In this document: positions 21,997 to 34,077 of the stretch, in pieces | Numbering within the stretch: position 1 is the stretch's first letter | Layout of the letters: each line of letters begins with the position of its first letter | Assembly (NCBI GenBank): GCA_022592435.1 | Contig: JABYQS010000223.1 | Location: 1-52,730, forward strand | Length of the DNA stretch: 52,730 nt | Direction: 5' to 3' | Source of the DNA: Cerioporus squamosus | Lineage: Eukaryota; Basidiomycota; Agaricomycetes; Polyporales; Polyporaceae | Translations under genes and position numbers: made by a program | Notes under the pieces: generated by a model | What the model saw: only the letters and a program-made list of their open reading frames with translations | Database searches by the model: none | Told to the model about the DNA's origin: nothing

Positions 21997-23577
21997 ATGT
22001 CAAGGCCGTCTTCGCCGTCTGGATCGACGGACACGCCCGGGCTCGCACCCCGCCATGAGGCTGCGACCGGGGCCACACTCGCGGCGTCCGCGAGTCCCTC
22101 GCCCTCGCCTGTCCCTCCTACGCCGCCACCAAAGGACGTCCTGTTCACCAGCTCTCCACGCGAACCCGACGCCGCGCACACACCACCACCAGCGACGGCG
22201 ATGTCGAAACTTGGATTGAAAGCTGGGCCTCCGGAGATAGACGACCCGACGGAGCTCATGGTGATCGACATATCGGGGCCTCCGTACGACCCCGACGAGA
22301 CGATCCGCGTCGACGCGGATGCAGACGGTGCGGACGGTGCGGAGAGGAGTGGTGCCGGTGGGCCTGGAGACGAGACCCCGGCACGGGAGTCAGACGTGAC
22401 GGACGCGGACATCACCATCGTGCACCCCGACGGTGGAGACGGTCGGACAGCCCCGGGAATGGGGGCTCGACGCTTTATGGGTCGGGGGCAGGGCCGGAGG
22501 GCGAGCGGGAGCGGGAGCACGTGCAGGAGCATCCGCTGAGGCTGGACGTGTACCCGCCGTCGCCGCCGCGGTGGGAGCGGGACTTGGAGGGTGGAGATGC
22601 AGACGAGGACGAGGACGTGGGCATGGGCATGGGCATGGGGCGGGGCGGACGGGCGAGCCCGCAGAGGTTTGTGTTCTCCAGTGCGAAGGCGCAGAGGGTG
22701 CATGAGTACGGGAACGGGAACGGGAACGGGAGCAAGCCGAAGATGTGAGTGCTGCTGCTGCTGCGTGGCCTGCGACTGGAGTGCTGACGAGTTCGTCTTG
22801 TTCTTGCGTTCGTGCGTTCGCGATGTGATGGCGTGGTTGTTGTTCTAGCTTCGGCCGACCGCGCATACCGCACTCGGCGTACTACTTTGGGCCGCCACCG
22901 CCCGACTCTGCGTATGGGACCGAGCCGTGCGGGCAGATCGGGGTGCACCATCCGAGGGAGGTTGTGCGGATAGAGAGGGACTACACTGGTGGCGAGCTTC
23001 CACAGTTCACGCCGACATACCCGCTCGAGCTCGAAGGACGGGTGAGTGATTTTCTTCATTCTCGTGTTTAGCACGGCTGCGTGAACGGCATGCTGATACT
23101 ACGGAGCAGATAACGCCGACGCAGTTCCTGGAGACGATCAACGCCATAAACGAGATATTGCTCTCCGCGCACAGTCTCGGGCACGCGTTCGTCGACAACA
23201 CGCTCGCGTACTTCAGCCTGCAGATCTCCCGCGTGCTCAAGAAGACGCACTACGAGAAGGTCCGTGTCTGGCCTCTTCATGCTCTCGCGCTTTAGAGCTC
23301 TTGCAGCATGCTTAATTTTTTGGCCTGTGCTGTAGGAGATGGAGAGGTTACATGCGCTCATTGACGAGCTGAATGTGCAGATGTACAACCCGGTGGGGCT
23401 GCACATCAGGTGGCCGCGTTCTGTCGCTTTCCTGTTTGTGAGTATCACTGTTGTCTTGTCTGGTTGATGGGATTGGAGCTGACCCCACCCCCTCCAATAG
23501 CTGGAAATCGAATACTACGTGCGTGTCATGGAGATAATCCCCCGTGCACTGACTGACTTGTTATGTATACCCAGTGA
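21997..23577 (+). CDS. ERF4: Erf4/Golgin A7-family subunit of Ras palmitoyltransferase
   Basis: This is the regulatory subunit of the ER/Golgi DHHC palmitoyltransferase that acylates Ras-type proteins (Erf2-Erf4 in yeast, DHHC9-GOLGA7 in animals). Seven coding segments sum to 1155 nt, 384 residues. The first half is Ser/Pro/Asp-rich and disordered, with Gly-Met and Gly-Asn repeats. The Golgin A7/ERF4 domain is the C-terminal part: VVRIERDYTGGELPQFTPTY, ITPTQFLETINAINEILLSA, HVHALIDEL-like and YNPVGLHIRWPRSVAFLFLE. Two oddities. The frame changes inside the first half and needs a 59-nt intron (22433-22491) with a weak GTGGAG donor. The last intron (23519-23574) sits directly before the stop codon, so the protein ends FLEIEYY as is usual in the family. 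Confidence 0.92.
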
Positions 23578-26500
23578 CCCCCGACTATCCTGGTAACGCT
23601 CCAGCGCAAAGTCGAGGTACTTACTTCGTGCCGGTATGTTTCCTTACCAGCAAGTGCAGGTGTAGATCTCTGAATCTGAATGCCCGTGATAGCTGTAGAT
23701 CTCGCACCCGCCCTCCCGCAATCTCCGCAACCGGCTACCCCTCTGTTCCTTTGTCATCCCCGTCCGTCGCCCGAATTCCGTCGTCGTCCCAAGTCCTCCC
23801 ACGCTCGCTCCTGCACGCCCGTCTTTCCGTCTCCGTTCTAACCCTCTTTCTTTACCTCCAGCTCCATCTGATCACGCTGTACGACTCCTTCCATCTCATC
23901 TCATCCTCGGGTCCTTTCCAACTCGTTCATTCTCTTGTGGCACACCGTAGTAACATTGCGCATCGCATCCCCGAGGCATTTTTCCGCCCAGGCCCCATAT
24001 CCGCCACTATGATACCGGCCCTCGAACACACCATAATCCACTGTATCTGAAGCTCGCAGTTTTGTTCCCGGGACGCACTTGGTATACTACTTGTCGTCGA
24101 TTGCATTACACTGTGCTCAAGCACATCCACTGGCATCCCTTGTCCTGTGCCGGACAAAGTCGAAGACTGCGGTCCTCGAAGATTTGCGAGGTCGCGGCGT
24201 CCTTGTTCTCGGCAGACCTGACTCCTGAGTATGTGCGATACGTATTACGGCGATTCCTCGCAGCTCCGTTTGTGCGAGCGATGCGATCTGGCCTGGTGCC
24301 ATGGTGGAGGCACAGCCCCTGCCTGTGATTCTGCGCGGGGGCGTCGGTCGGTGGATTTGCAAAGGACAGCGAGGCCGGGTCGGGAGGCCGAGGCTCCGAT
24401 GAGCTCGGAGGCGGCGGCGGTTGCGGCTGATCAGGGGCGCTGGGTGATCGTGAATGGAAGGCGAGGTTCCGGATGGGCGGACGCGGGGATGCCGCGTTGA
24501 CAATATATTTGGGCTCTGATCGGGATCGGGCCGCTGTCCCGAGTCGGGGGGCCGACCGTGCGCAGGAGAGACTCAGAGGAGCAAATTCACGACGGCTACA
24601 TACATGTGTAGTGGCACGGTCAAGGCTGCATACCTTTCGGTCCGTTGTGAAACGACCGCACGCAAATAATCATCCAGGATGGAGGATGGTTCACCCAAAC
24701 GATGTGACGGAGGCCATATGGCACGCTTCAACGTCGCGGCACGAACTTCAGTCTTCATGCATAAGTCGTTGAAGCGGGAGCCTTGACAGGTGTGACGACA
24801 TTGCGAGAGTCATGGTGGACGTCGAGGAAGTCTCGCAGTCTGTTATATTGACGTTGATATGAGACGGACGGCCAGGCCGTGCGCGTGATATCCTGAGGAG
24901 GGCCTGTGTGCTCATCAATGACGATTTTGTACGATTCCGAGAGTTCCAACTTCCAGGCGACTTACGAGGCAAGGCGTGCTAGGACGTGCTGCGACTCAGA
25001 TTAGGCTGCGGAGAATCTACGGCGATATATCACCGCTTCCACCGCCATGTTGCCTGAGGTTGCCTGGTTCAGGCTCCAGCCCTGTTCCAGCTGTCCAAAA
25101 GGCCCAACGAGACAGAATCAGAAGTAGTGCCAGTGGTCGGCGATCGATCGTGCCCCACTATCAAACATACTTGTGGGGTGTCCCGGTCCGATAGCGAGTG
25201 AGATCGAAAGGCGGCCGCCGGCAGGGGCTGGCAGGGGCTATGTAGCTGGGGAGAACATTCTTTCACGAATCACAAGTGCGGCTTGATATCATTATGCTGA
25301 AGGCTTGGCCAGAGAATGAAAGCTAGATTATTAACTTACCATGCCGGTGGTGGGAGGTTGCACTGAGGTTGCGTTCGTTCGGTCGCGCCAAGTTCCGGGT
25401 GCTAGTGTCCGACGTGCAGACGGCGCCGTGCCTGTGGACCTCCATAGGGGTTTGGACTTGGAAACCGTGCCCAGAGTTGCGAGGGATTGCCGACGGTTCG
25501 AGCTATGTACGGTGCAAACGCGGAAGAGTCCCCAGGATTCTGTGTATGTCCACGATAGTCGTTGTCATCAGTAAGAACTATAGTCATGTTCATAGACGTA
25601 CTATGCTCAACAGACTGGCCATCGAACGGTCGTATCATTCCGTTGCGCAGGGTATTATGGCCCTCGCAGGCCCGGTGGATTGGATACGAGAGGAACGATT
25701 GCTGAGAGAGAGGTCATGAGCATAGGTTGATAGTCATGCTAGATCCACGTACGTTAGGTGGGCAGGACGTGCTTCCACCGGTGAACAAGGTTGGCTTCCG
25801 CGCATCACACGAGACTGCAGCCAGCATTCTCGATATCAGGAGACACGTTGCGGCTATCGCACGGTGTCGTTGTAATAGAAGGTGAGCGTGAAGCTCCGGC
25901 CAGAACAATCAGGCCGAGGACGCGTTGTATCGTTCGGCAATGGGTTCGTGCGGCTTAGCAGATTGTGACTACTGCACGACGTTGCGGCGGTAGTCCCTCG
26001 ACGGGGTTCACGGTGCGCGGAGGGCTTCAACGGGGCAAAGCAGGTCTGGATTCGTTCAGAATAAACGGCAGCCCTCCTCGCCGAACGTGCTGTAGAGTAC
26101 GAGTACACTGTTGCCGCCTAAACCCCACAGAGTACGTCAGTCCTGGCCTGCCCCCGCGTACTGAGCCAATACAATATGTACCACGTCAATTGGGATCGAG
26201 GACTCAAGCGTTACAACCGACGAGCCGCGCGCATAACCTGGGACCCTCCTGAGGCTGTAGCAAGCGAGCCTGCGAGGACGTGACGTGACGTACGCCGTGC
26301 CATCTCGGAGACAAGGCCGCTCTGTTTCGATATCGCCACCGAAGCCGGCGAGCTTGCGAGTCGCGGCATGCCGTACTACGTCTGGGCGTTATGCATAGAC
26401 CATTCAGCTCGGAGGTTTTTAAGGTATTCAGTATTCAGGGTGTCGCGCGTAAGTATTGGGACGTACCCTGACGTACCGCGTAAGATGCACGACACAGTGC

Positions 26501-29500
26501 TCCGGATCTTGAGAGGTGCGTTGTGCGCACTGCGCAGCCACAGGTCCACTGGCAGACGAGAAGAGATAGGGGAGGCGAAGGCGGCATACATTACTGTAAG
26601 CGGGTGCACGTAAAGAGGCCGGAGGGACCAGGTGTGTACGTCAAGCGTAGGTGCATCAAGTTGAGGCGTTAGGGAGATCAAGTCGGACGGACGAGGCGTG
26701 CGAGGTGTGCACCGAGTTGGTTCGTGAAGCCGCCTGTAGGGGTCTGCAGCTGCCGCCTGAGACCTGGGGTGCCTCGCACTCGGGCTGCGCGCGATGTGTG
26801 GCCGCGGATCGACACACCGTTCGGGTCGGACTCGAGTCTCGGATCGACATGGGGGCTACGGCATCCAGATGACTGACGGGAGAGGCCGGGGCCCGGGGGG
26901 CACGTATGTGAGGTATGTATGACCCCGCACCCCAGACAATCCGCAGACGACGCCGGACGGCCTGTTGTGGTTCTGAGATCTGATGCATATGCGTGATGGC
27001 TAAGCTGATCTTGGGCCTTGGCCGCAGCGTCGGAGGGATGTCCGACGTCGACTGTCGAGGCCACGTTCAGTAGTGTGGTGGGCTGTCTGGGGTATGTAAG
27101 TAGGTCGGTAGTCTGTCTGGCAGGCTCGGGAAGCGCTGCGAAGCCGGGACGCATATGCGGTATTGTCCGCGGCATGGTGGCTGGTCGTCCTGACAGCCGA
27201 CCCCGTCGCACTCGCGCCGCTGGATCCTGGGGAGCCCAACGGTTGAGTTTGACGAGGTCTGACGTTGACAACACAGCGGCAGCTGCATAGCCCCAGAGCT
27301 GAGATGGATGTCGGACGTTTGGACGTTAGACCTGATCCGCGCATCATCGTGGGGGGCACGTCACTTTGCCTGCGGAGGTACTGCTCGAGTCTGACTCGAC
27401 CTTGGGCGTGGACGAGTGAGCGCGCGGGCGAGGCGCCACGGTCTGCCTGCGGGACGGAGTAGGAGCCGTGAGGCGTGAGCTGCAATTCTGCTGAATTGTG
27501 GATGGCGAGCGAGACGCGTACCGGCGGCGGTACCGAGAGCAATCCGAGAGCCCGATGCCGGGCTTCGAATGGCTTCGGACGCTCGCGATGCTGCCGCGGG
27601 GCGTGGAGCGTGGTCAATTGGCCAGGAGCGGTGTGGGTGTGGGTAGTAAGTATAGTACCCGGGAATCCCGACATGTCTACAGTCTCCACCGCGCGAAGGG
27701 TCAAACAAAGATGGGCGGGCGAGACCTGAGGCCTGAGGCTGCGAGGCGATACAAGCTTGCATCAGCTATTGAGAACCTGAGCTTCGAGAACAGAAGCGTC
27801 GAGCGCAGAGCGGGGGAAGCACGCATGCGCACGCAGCATTCCGTACGTGACATGATGATGATCAGAATGGATTTGCGCTAATCGTAGGTGACCGTCGGGC
27901 CATCTGTCTTCCAGCGCAGGGTGGCTGCTTGCTGGGTTCGGCGCAGCCTGCAGGACTCCAAGCCGTCCAGGATTCCACACGTTCGGGAGGAGTCCAGCCA
28001 CAACTCCAGACTGTATGATCCGAGTATGATCAGGATGGAGGAGCGGCGGGAATCTGGAGGAGCGGAGCGTGGGGTGAGGCTGTGCTGGTTATTCCTGGCT
28101 GAGAAGGAACAGGAAGGAACATTGATAGCACGGGCGGTTCTCCGGGAGGTTGAAGCCGTAGTTCTCCTCGCCCGAATCCGAGTGCGAATGCGTCGCGCAC
28201 ATCCACACTCGAGTCCATGTCGCGGTCGGGGGATGTCATGAAGCTCAGAGGAGCCGATCGGGAGGTGTATGCGCAGGTGCCAGACGTGCTCGGGAATGCA
28301 GATACATGTTGAATGCAGGATCCACTGAGGTTCCCGGACAAGACGCGCAGGAAGTACCGGTCGGGAGTGCAGCTGGGCGGGTGCGTCTCCGGTCGCTGTT
28401 CGTCTCGGAGTCGCAGGGGCGGCGCTCCACGGGCCCTCTGACGCTGGGTAGGTCGAACTCCGCTCATGGGGTGGGCATGTGAGATCTAGAGAGAAGCATG
28501 GGTCGGACTTTGCGCTGGAACGCGCTGTGCTTGTTAGTCGTGATAGGACAAGCGAACGAAGGCGGCGGTGCCGTTACTTATTACTTGCCTCTATCTCTTC
28601 AGATCAAGCACTTGCTGTATGGGCTTGGGACGAATGGGCGATCGAGGAGGATCGAGGGCGCAAGCGTACCGTACGGTGATCGCGGTGTCGCATCAGACGT
28701 AAGTAGCTCTGCAGTGTAGGGGCCTGAGATATGATCTGGAACATGTAGATACCGGCGGCATCACCTTTTCTGAGGTTCGCACAATATGCGTGCGGTTCTG
28801 CGGATCCTTGCTGTCTCAAAAAATCAGGATGCACGGTCGTCGGTGACCGAGTATGAATTCAAATTCGGGCATCTGAAGCGTGGTGTGGGGCGGCGGTACA
28901 CCGACATTGCACATGCTGCTCCGACTGCTATCGGCCCTTGGGCATTGACATGGACAGGTCAATTGGCTCTCAAGAGAACGGAACGCAGGCAGCCTGAGAC
29001 AGGACTAGGGGATCGCCCGCCACCAGCGCTGGGCGATCGAAGGAAGGTTGAGGCTTCCCATACCCGCCGTGTTCTGACCGCAGTGCGCGTCTCGCCGGGC
29101 AAAGCCGAGGTTGCGCGAACTCTGCCGGCCAGCGGGTCGTCTTGGACGAATTCGTAGCGCACATGTGGCGGAACCCTGGGACGCGTGCTATAGAGTTCAG
29201 TCGAGACCTCGAAGACTTCATCGATGATACGACTATGACAGCTCGTACAGTCTGAGTATGCGACGGTGCGTGGACTCCTGGAGGGACGGAAGATAGGCAG
29301 AGCCGAGGAGCCGACGGGAGGCGCCTCGAGGTCGGGCAGATTGGCCGATTGGGATGGGGAGGGCGAATGGGCGTGCAGCACAGGATGGGGCCAGAGAAGG
29401 GCGGCGAGATATTTGATTGGCGTCGGTGATTCTGAGAGTCTGCGTACGTACGTTGCGTTGATCATGGGTTCGCGGAGTGGTGAATCGTGATTTGGACGAA

Positions 29501-30133
29501 CGGAGGCCAACGGAGTGTTTGAGGCTTTGGGCGAGAGCAAGAAGGTCGAACCGGGTCAGACGCAGACAAAGAACAGGTCCCGGTCGGGCATCCGGGTCTC
29601 AGACTGGAATGTTTGTGCGAAAGGCAAGCGAAAGGTACTGAGCGGTGGGCAGATGCGGTGGGGGGTTCTGCGCCATTCCGCAAGGTTCTCCTGCCTTGTG
29701 CGCGGTCGGGAGCGAAGGGCGAGTCATTGAGAGCATCGTGCGTGGTTTGCAGGGCTTTGTCAGCAGCTCGACTCGCATCAATATAGGCGGGAGTCGCAGG
29801 AGGAGTGGGTCAACGCGGCGGAGCGGCTCGATTGCTTGCGAGTCCCCCTCTCGGCGTTTCCCGCGTGAGCGCCTTCCCGAACTGCATCCCGCCTGGGCGA
29901 GCGTCCTCTCTGCACCTTTCCTCCTTCTTCCTCTCCGCCATCCTCCCCGTCCGTGCCCGTCTCGTCGCCAGCTGGCTGCAGAGCTTTCCTGATCACTGCC
30001 AGCGACCACCGCCCGTCCCCCGACGCCCCGACGCCTGTCCGCGGGCTTGCTTACTCAGCGACCCCAAGCTCCTTCCGCCTAGTTCTGCGCCTCTCTCCCG
30101 CACTCCCTGCGCCCGACGACCACCACGCCCGCC
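23578..30133. other. 6.5-kb gene-poor stretch between ERF4 and the bZIP gene
   Basis: I found no convincing gene. A C/T-rich leader-like segment at 23640-24010 ends at an ATG (24019) that opens only 13 codons. Downstream, a Cys-containing frame at 24231-24500 (CERCDLAWCHGGG) is unassigned. From 24.5 to 29.6 kb there are only short, overlapping, motif-free frames on both strands. The last 300 bases (from about 29830) are pyrimidine-rich and probably contain the bZIP promoter and leader. No tRNA, repeat array or element end was recognised. Confidence 0.45.
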
Positions 30134-32090
30134 ATGAATTTCTCCACGCAGGACCTCCATTCCTTCTGGGACATCTCGCAGCAGCCTGACACGTTCTCTG
30201 CCCTCCCCGATGACGACTTTCTCGCCTTCCTCCAGAAGCAGTTCCCTGGCACAGCCGGCCCCAACCCGCCCCTGTCGTTCGATAACCCGGACGGCGTCGA
30301 TCCCCAGAGCATCACCAACTTCCCTCCCCCCAACCTCAGTCCCCCCTCCAGCGACAGCAGCCCCAGCCCGCCGAGCACCCACAACGAGTCCAGTCTCTCC
30401 CGCAGGCAGTCGGGCGTCTTCAATGGCACCGAGAGTCCTCAGGAGGATGGTTCGTTGAAGCGCAAGGCCAGCGTCGACGCCGAGGACGAGCCCCAGCACA
30501 AGGCCCAACACACCACTTGTACGTCCCGCTTCAGCCCCAGATGATCCGAGATGTCCGTTGAACTGCGGTCGTAGCCTCCTCCACTGGCAACCATAAAAAG
30601 ACGACGAGCTCCGCCAGTGCGCGCCGAAAGCCCGGCTCCGCTCAGGTACGTACCTTCTGACCATACATCGGTTTTCGGCAGCTGATGTGGCCATATCGCA
30701 GGACGAGACCCGACTCCTCAAGCGAAAGGAGCAGAACCGAGCCGCTCAGAGAGCGTTCAGGGAGCGGAAGGAAAAGCACGTTCGCGATGTAAGTACCGTC
30801 GATCGTGCATCTGACGTCACAGCAGTAGCTCATGGATACCGGTAGCTCGAGGACAAGGTTGCTCAGCTTGAAGCGAAGAACCAGCTTAGCGAGCAAGAGA
30901 ACGAGAACTTGCGGGACCTGCTCACGCGCCTTCAGAACGAGAACATGATGCTCAAGCAAGCTGCGTTCACATTCTCCGCCCCGCGCGGTAACGCCAATGC
31001 ACCCCAGCAGAACCAGTTCAGCAACCATGGGATGCAGTTCAACTTCTCGTCCCCCGGAGCTGGCCCAAGCAGGTCACCAGTCCAGACGCAGGCGCAGCCC
31101 CCGCAGAACGGGCTGAACTTCAACTCGCTCATCTCCTTTGACCCGAATATGCTCAATCCCGACGACTCCTACGATACGACAATGTCGGATGCTCCGTTCT
31201 CGTACGCTGCTAATCACTACAAGACGATCGCGAGCAACCCGATGTTCACGTCGTTCGCGGAGCCTTCACCTTCCGACAGCCCGCCGCTCGTAGTGAACGG
31301 CAACCAGCAGCAGTTCACGCCTGGTTCCTTCGAGTTTGGCGAGCATTGGACACCGCCCGAAGGAGGCAGTCAAGACGCACTCGACCAGCTGTTCAGCAAC
31401 ACTTTCATGTCGCCTAACCACTCAAGTACGGTGGACTTCCAAGCTCTCCTTGCGAGCCCGCCGAGCTCATTGTCTCCGGTCTCACATCGTACTCCTTCAT
31501 TAACGTCGTCATCATCCTCACCAGCAGCCAACTCGGCAAGTCCATCGACAGCTGGTAACAGTCCTGCCGGCGTAGCGCATGGGACCGGCGATTGTCCGAA
31601 GACGAAGGAGCAGTTGTCGAAGGTGATTGCGGAGAGCGGTCAATCAAGCTTCGTACAGAGTCCGCCGTCCGACTCTCCAGCAGCCTCGGACGAGCACATG
31701 AACGTTGACCACGGCTCCTGCGACATGCCGTTCGCGCCCTTCCTGAAGAAGACTACCGGGGAGGACGGTGGCACGCCGTTCGTGATGTGCCGCGGGTCGA
31801 GCTTCCCGAAGACGCAGAAGAGCGACAAGAACGTCGAGGTGTTGACTGCATGGCGCACGATCACCTCGAACCCTCAGTTCAAGGTTGGTACTTTGAAATA
31901 GACTCGGATGCCCCACGAGACTGACGATAACATCCAACGGGCTCAGGACGTGGACATCAACGAGTTGTGCACCGAGTTCACGAACAAGGCGCGCTGCGAC
32001 GGGACGAAGGTCGTCCTTGAACCCGAGGGCGTACACCACATCATCGAGACCCTCGCGGCGAGGCAGGCGCAGAACCAGTCGAAGCAGTAA
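30134..32090 (+). CDS. YAP1: Yap1/Pap1-type bZIP transcription factor with redox-sensing Cys domain
   Basis: This is a nuclear AP-1-like factor that in fungi activates antioxidant and drug-efflux genes when oxidation blocks its nuclear export. Five exons (30134-30518, 30575-30645, 30702-30788, 30846-31883, 31947-32090) sum to 1725 nt, 574 residues. The basic region is at about 159-177, with the fungal signature NRAAQRAFRERK (164-175). A leucine zipper follows to about 215 (LEDKVAQLEAKNQL). The C-terminus carries the cysteine-rich domain: GSCDMPFAPF, FVMCRGSSF, then INELCTEF (Cys535) and ARCDG (Cys544), spanning the expected export signal. The last intron has a weak GTTGGT donor. Orthology to Yap1/Pap1 is inferred from the bZIP signature plus the terminal Cys domain; a paralogue cannot be excluded. 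Confidence 0.93.
30812..30819. promoter_or_regulatory. TGACGTCA palindrome inside the bZIP gene intron
   Basis: A perfect CRE-type octamer lies in the intron that splits the basic region from the leucine zipper. Sites of this type bind CREB/ATF-class bZIP dimers; Pap1/Yap proteins prefer TTACGTAA- or TTACTAA-like sites. One 8-mer in 50 kb can occur by chance. Confidence 0.15.
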
Positions 32091-34077
32091 GGGTGTCGTC
32101 GCTCCCACTCCTTGTATGCCGCCTCTCGTTCGCCGTCACCAATCTCCCGTGCTGCCTCGCATGCTACAGCCTCTTCCCTCGTCGTCTCTGTCTCGGGCTC
32201 GCATCCTCCATGGCCTCGTTGGTGTAACCGGCAACCTGATCGCGGACGGCCTGTGACTCGACTCTTGTCCCTGCATCGTCGCATCGGCCATATGCCATTC
32301 ATCCTCGCATCGCACTTTATTACGATGGTTTGTTTATCACTGCATTATCACTCATATCATCTCTCCTCCCTCCGTCTGTCTCTCTCATCATCTCTTCGGC
32401 ATCGAGCAAATAATACTCCATGGACACGCATACATTCACTCCGCACCTCGCACCTCCTATCGGGCACTCGCGGAGACAGGCTCGCTGGGTCGCCGAGAAG
32501 CATAGGCACGGGAGCGGGAACGCGCGGAGTGAGGGCCGGAGCGGAAGGTTCAGGTTCTAGGAGTTCACACACGGGCAAGGGACGGAAACACGACCCCTCG
32601 GGCGCCGGTGGTCGGCGAGAGCTGGCACTCGTGGAAATGGTGCGCGGTTCGTGGGTTGTGCGTCCCCAGGCTGCTCTGCTCGGCGGGTCACCCGACCTCG
32701 CTGTATGCGCGGGCTTGGATGCCGAACGCCCCTCTGTCCATCGTGCAGTGGGCGTCCTGGGTACGGCCGCCTGGTAAATCTCGTGCCGTGCCGTGGCCTT
32801 TCACCGTCGGTTCTGTTCTCTGTCCTGTGGCGGTTCTCCGTGTTCTTTTCCACTCGGTTCGTTCTTGCGGAGTGTGAAAGGGATCGTTTACCTGGTTCCG
32901 TTCTACACGTCCCCGAGTCCCCGCGTCGGTCTGAACCCGTAGCTAGCCTCGTTATCTTCTCCCTCCCTCTGCGCAGTGTTGTATGATGCCTGCCGTCCAT
33001 GGTCCGTAATGCTCAAGTCGACTCTCACTTCTCTCCCTCACCCCCCACCCCTCCTCCGCTCATCTGAACGTTCTGTCTCCGTATCTGTCTCCGTGTACGT
33101 GTCCGCGTCTGTTCCCGCCTGTCTGCGTGTCTCGTGTTGTGACTGATTGCTCCGGTATTTTTGTGTATTATGTATCGTATCCTTAGCGTACATCGTCCGC
33201 CGTACCCGCACTCGTATCCGTATCCGTACATACTCGAGTGCGTGCTTTAGCATAGCTAGTTCGTCCGTCCGGTCCGTCCGGTTCGTACAGTGTTCGGTAT
33301 TGAGTATGAGAATGAATGATATGGAACATAGAAATTCATCTCGGTTGCGTGAGGAAGTGGAAGCACGTTCGTTTCCGTCTTAAGTTTGAGAGCTGCGGTC
33401 GGAATGCGAGAGCTCGTGCTCGTGGGCATAACGCGCTGCGAGTATGCCAGTGGGTGCCACCGTGAAGACTGTGAGCACCTGCTGCCAGGACACTCGGCCG
33501 CGGTGGTGCCGACGTTCACGTAGGGAAGCGGGCGTGAGATGTGCAGTCGGCGTAACCTTACACTGCGCTCGCCTCTTTGAACTTGCATGCGCAGCAGCAG
33601 AGTCCATCGTTTGCATCGAGCATAGCTATACTACATGATCATGCGCAGTAAGTAGAGTTGGAAGAGAAGGTGTCTCGTGTACGCTACACGCTGTCCTGGC
33701 TCCCGACGGGTCTCGACTCTCGACTCTCCAGGGCTTTGGGGCTTTGCTACGTCACTGGTCACCACTGAATCTGTCGAGCGGCCCGGGTCCTGGCGGAGTT
33801 GGAGGTCGAGTCTCGCGGGATCGACGGGGATATAGGAAATCTGGCTTGGGAATGCGATGAGAGAGAGCGGGTGTGGATGTTGCGGTCGGTGCCTGGCAGG
33901 GTGGTATTCATAGCTCGGAGTCTCTGTTCCAACGCATTCCGAAGGATAGAAGTACATAGGAGCGAGGTGTTGATAGACAGACGATAGGAGATGGGAACGT
34001 TCGGTGCAGGTGTGAGAGGTCTCCATGTGCCAGTGGCCAGGTGCCAGGGAGTGCGGTGTTGCGGTGTTGCGGTGTAA
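32091..34077. other. intergenic stretch after the bZIP gene
   Basis: The first part is pyrimidine-rich 3' flanking DNA of the bZIP gene. Around 33.0-33.25 kb there are degenerate CGTATCCGT/GTCTCCGT-like short repeats on the plus strand. Near 34.05 kb, TGCGGTGT is repeated in tandem just beyond the stop of the DUF7704 gene. No gene is supported on either strand. Confidence 0.45.

Noticed and set aside
22427..22450. Frameshift in ERF4 as the default reading
   Set aside because: A 59-nt GT-AG intron (22433-22491) restores the frame and the total of 384 residues, so an indel is not required, though the weak donor is reported as a finding.
27000..27704. 234-codon minus-strand frame in the gene-poor stretch
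   Set aside because: No domain, no hydrophobic or conserved pattern, overlapping plus-strand frames of similar length, and no splice context.
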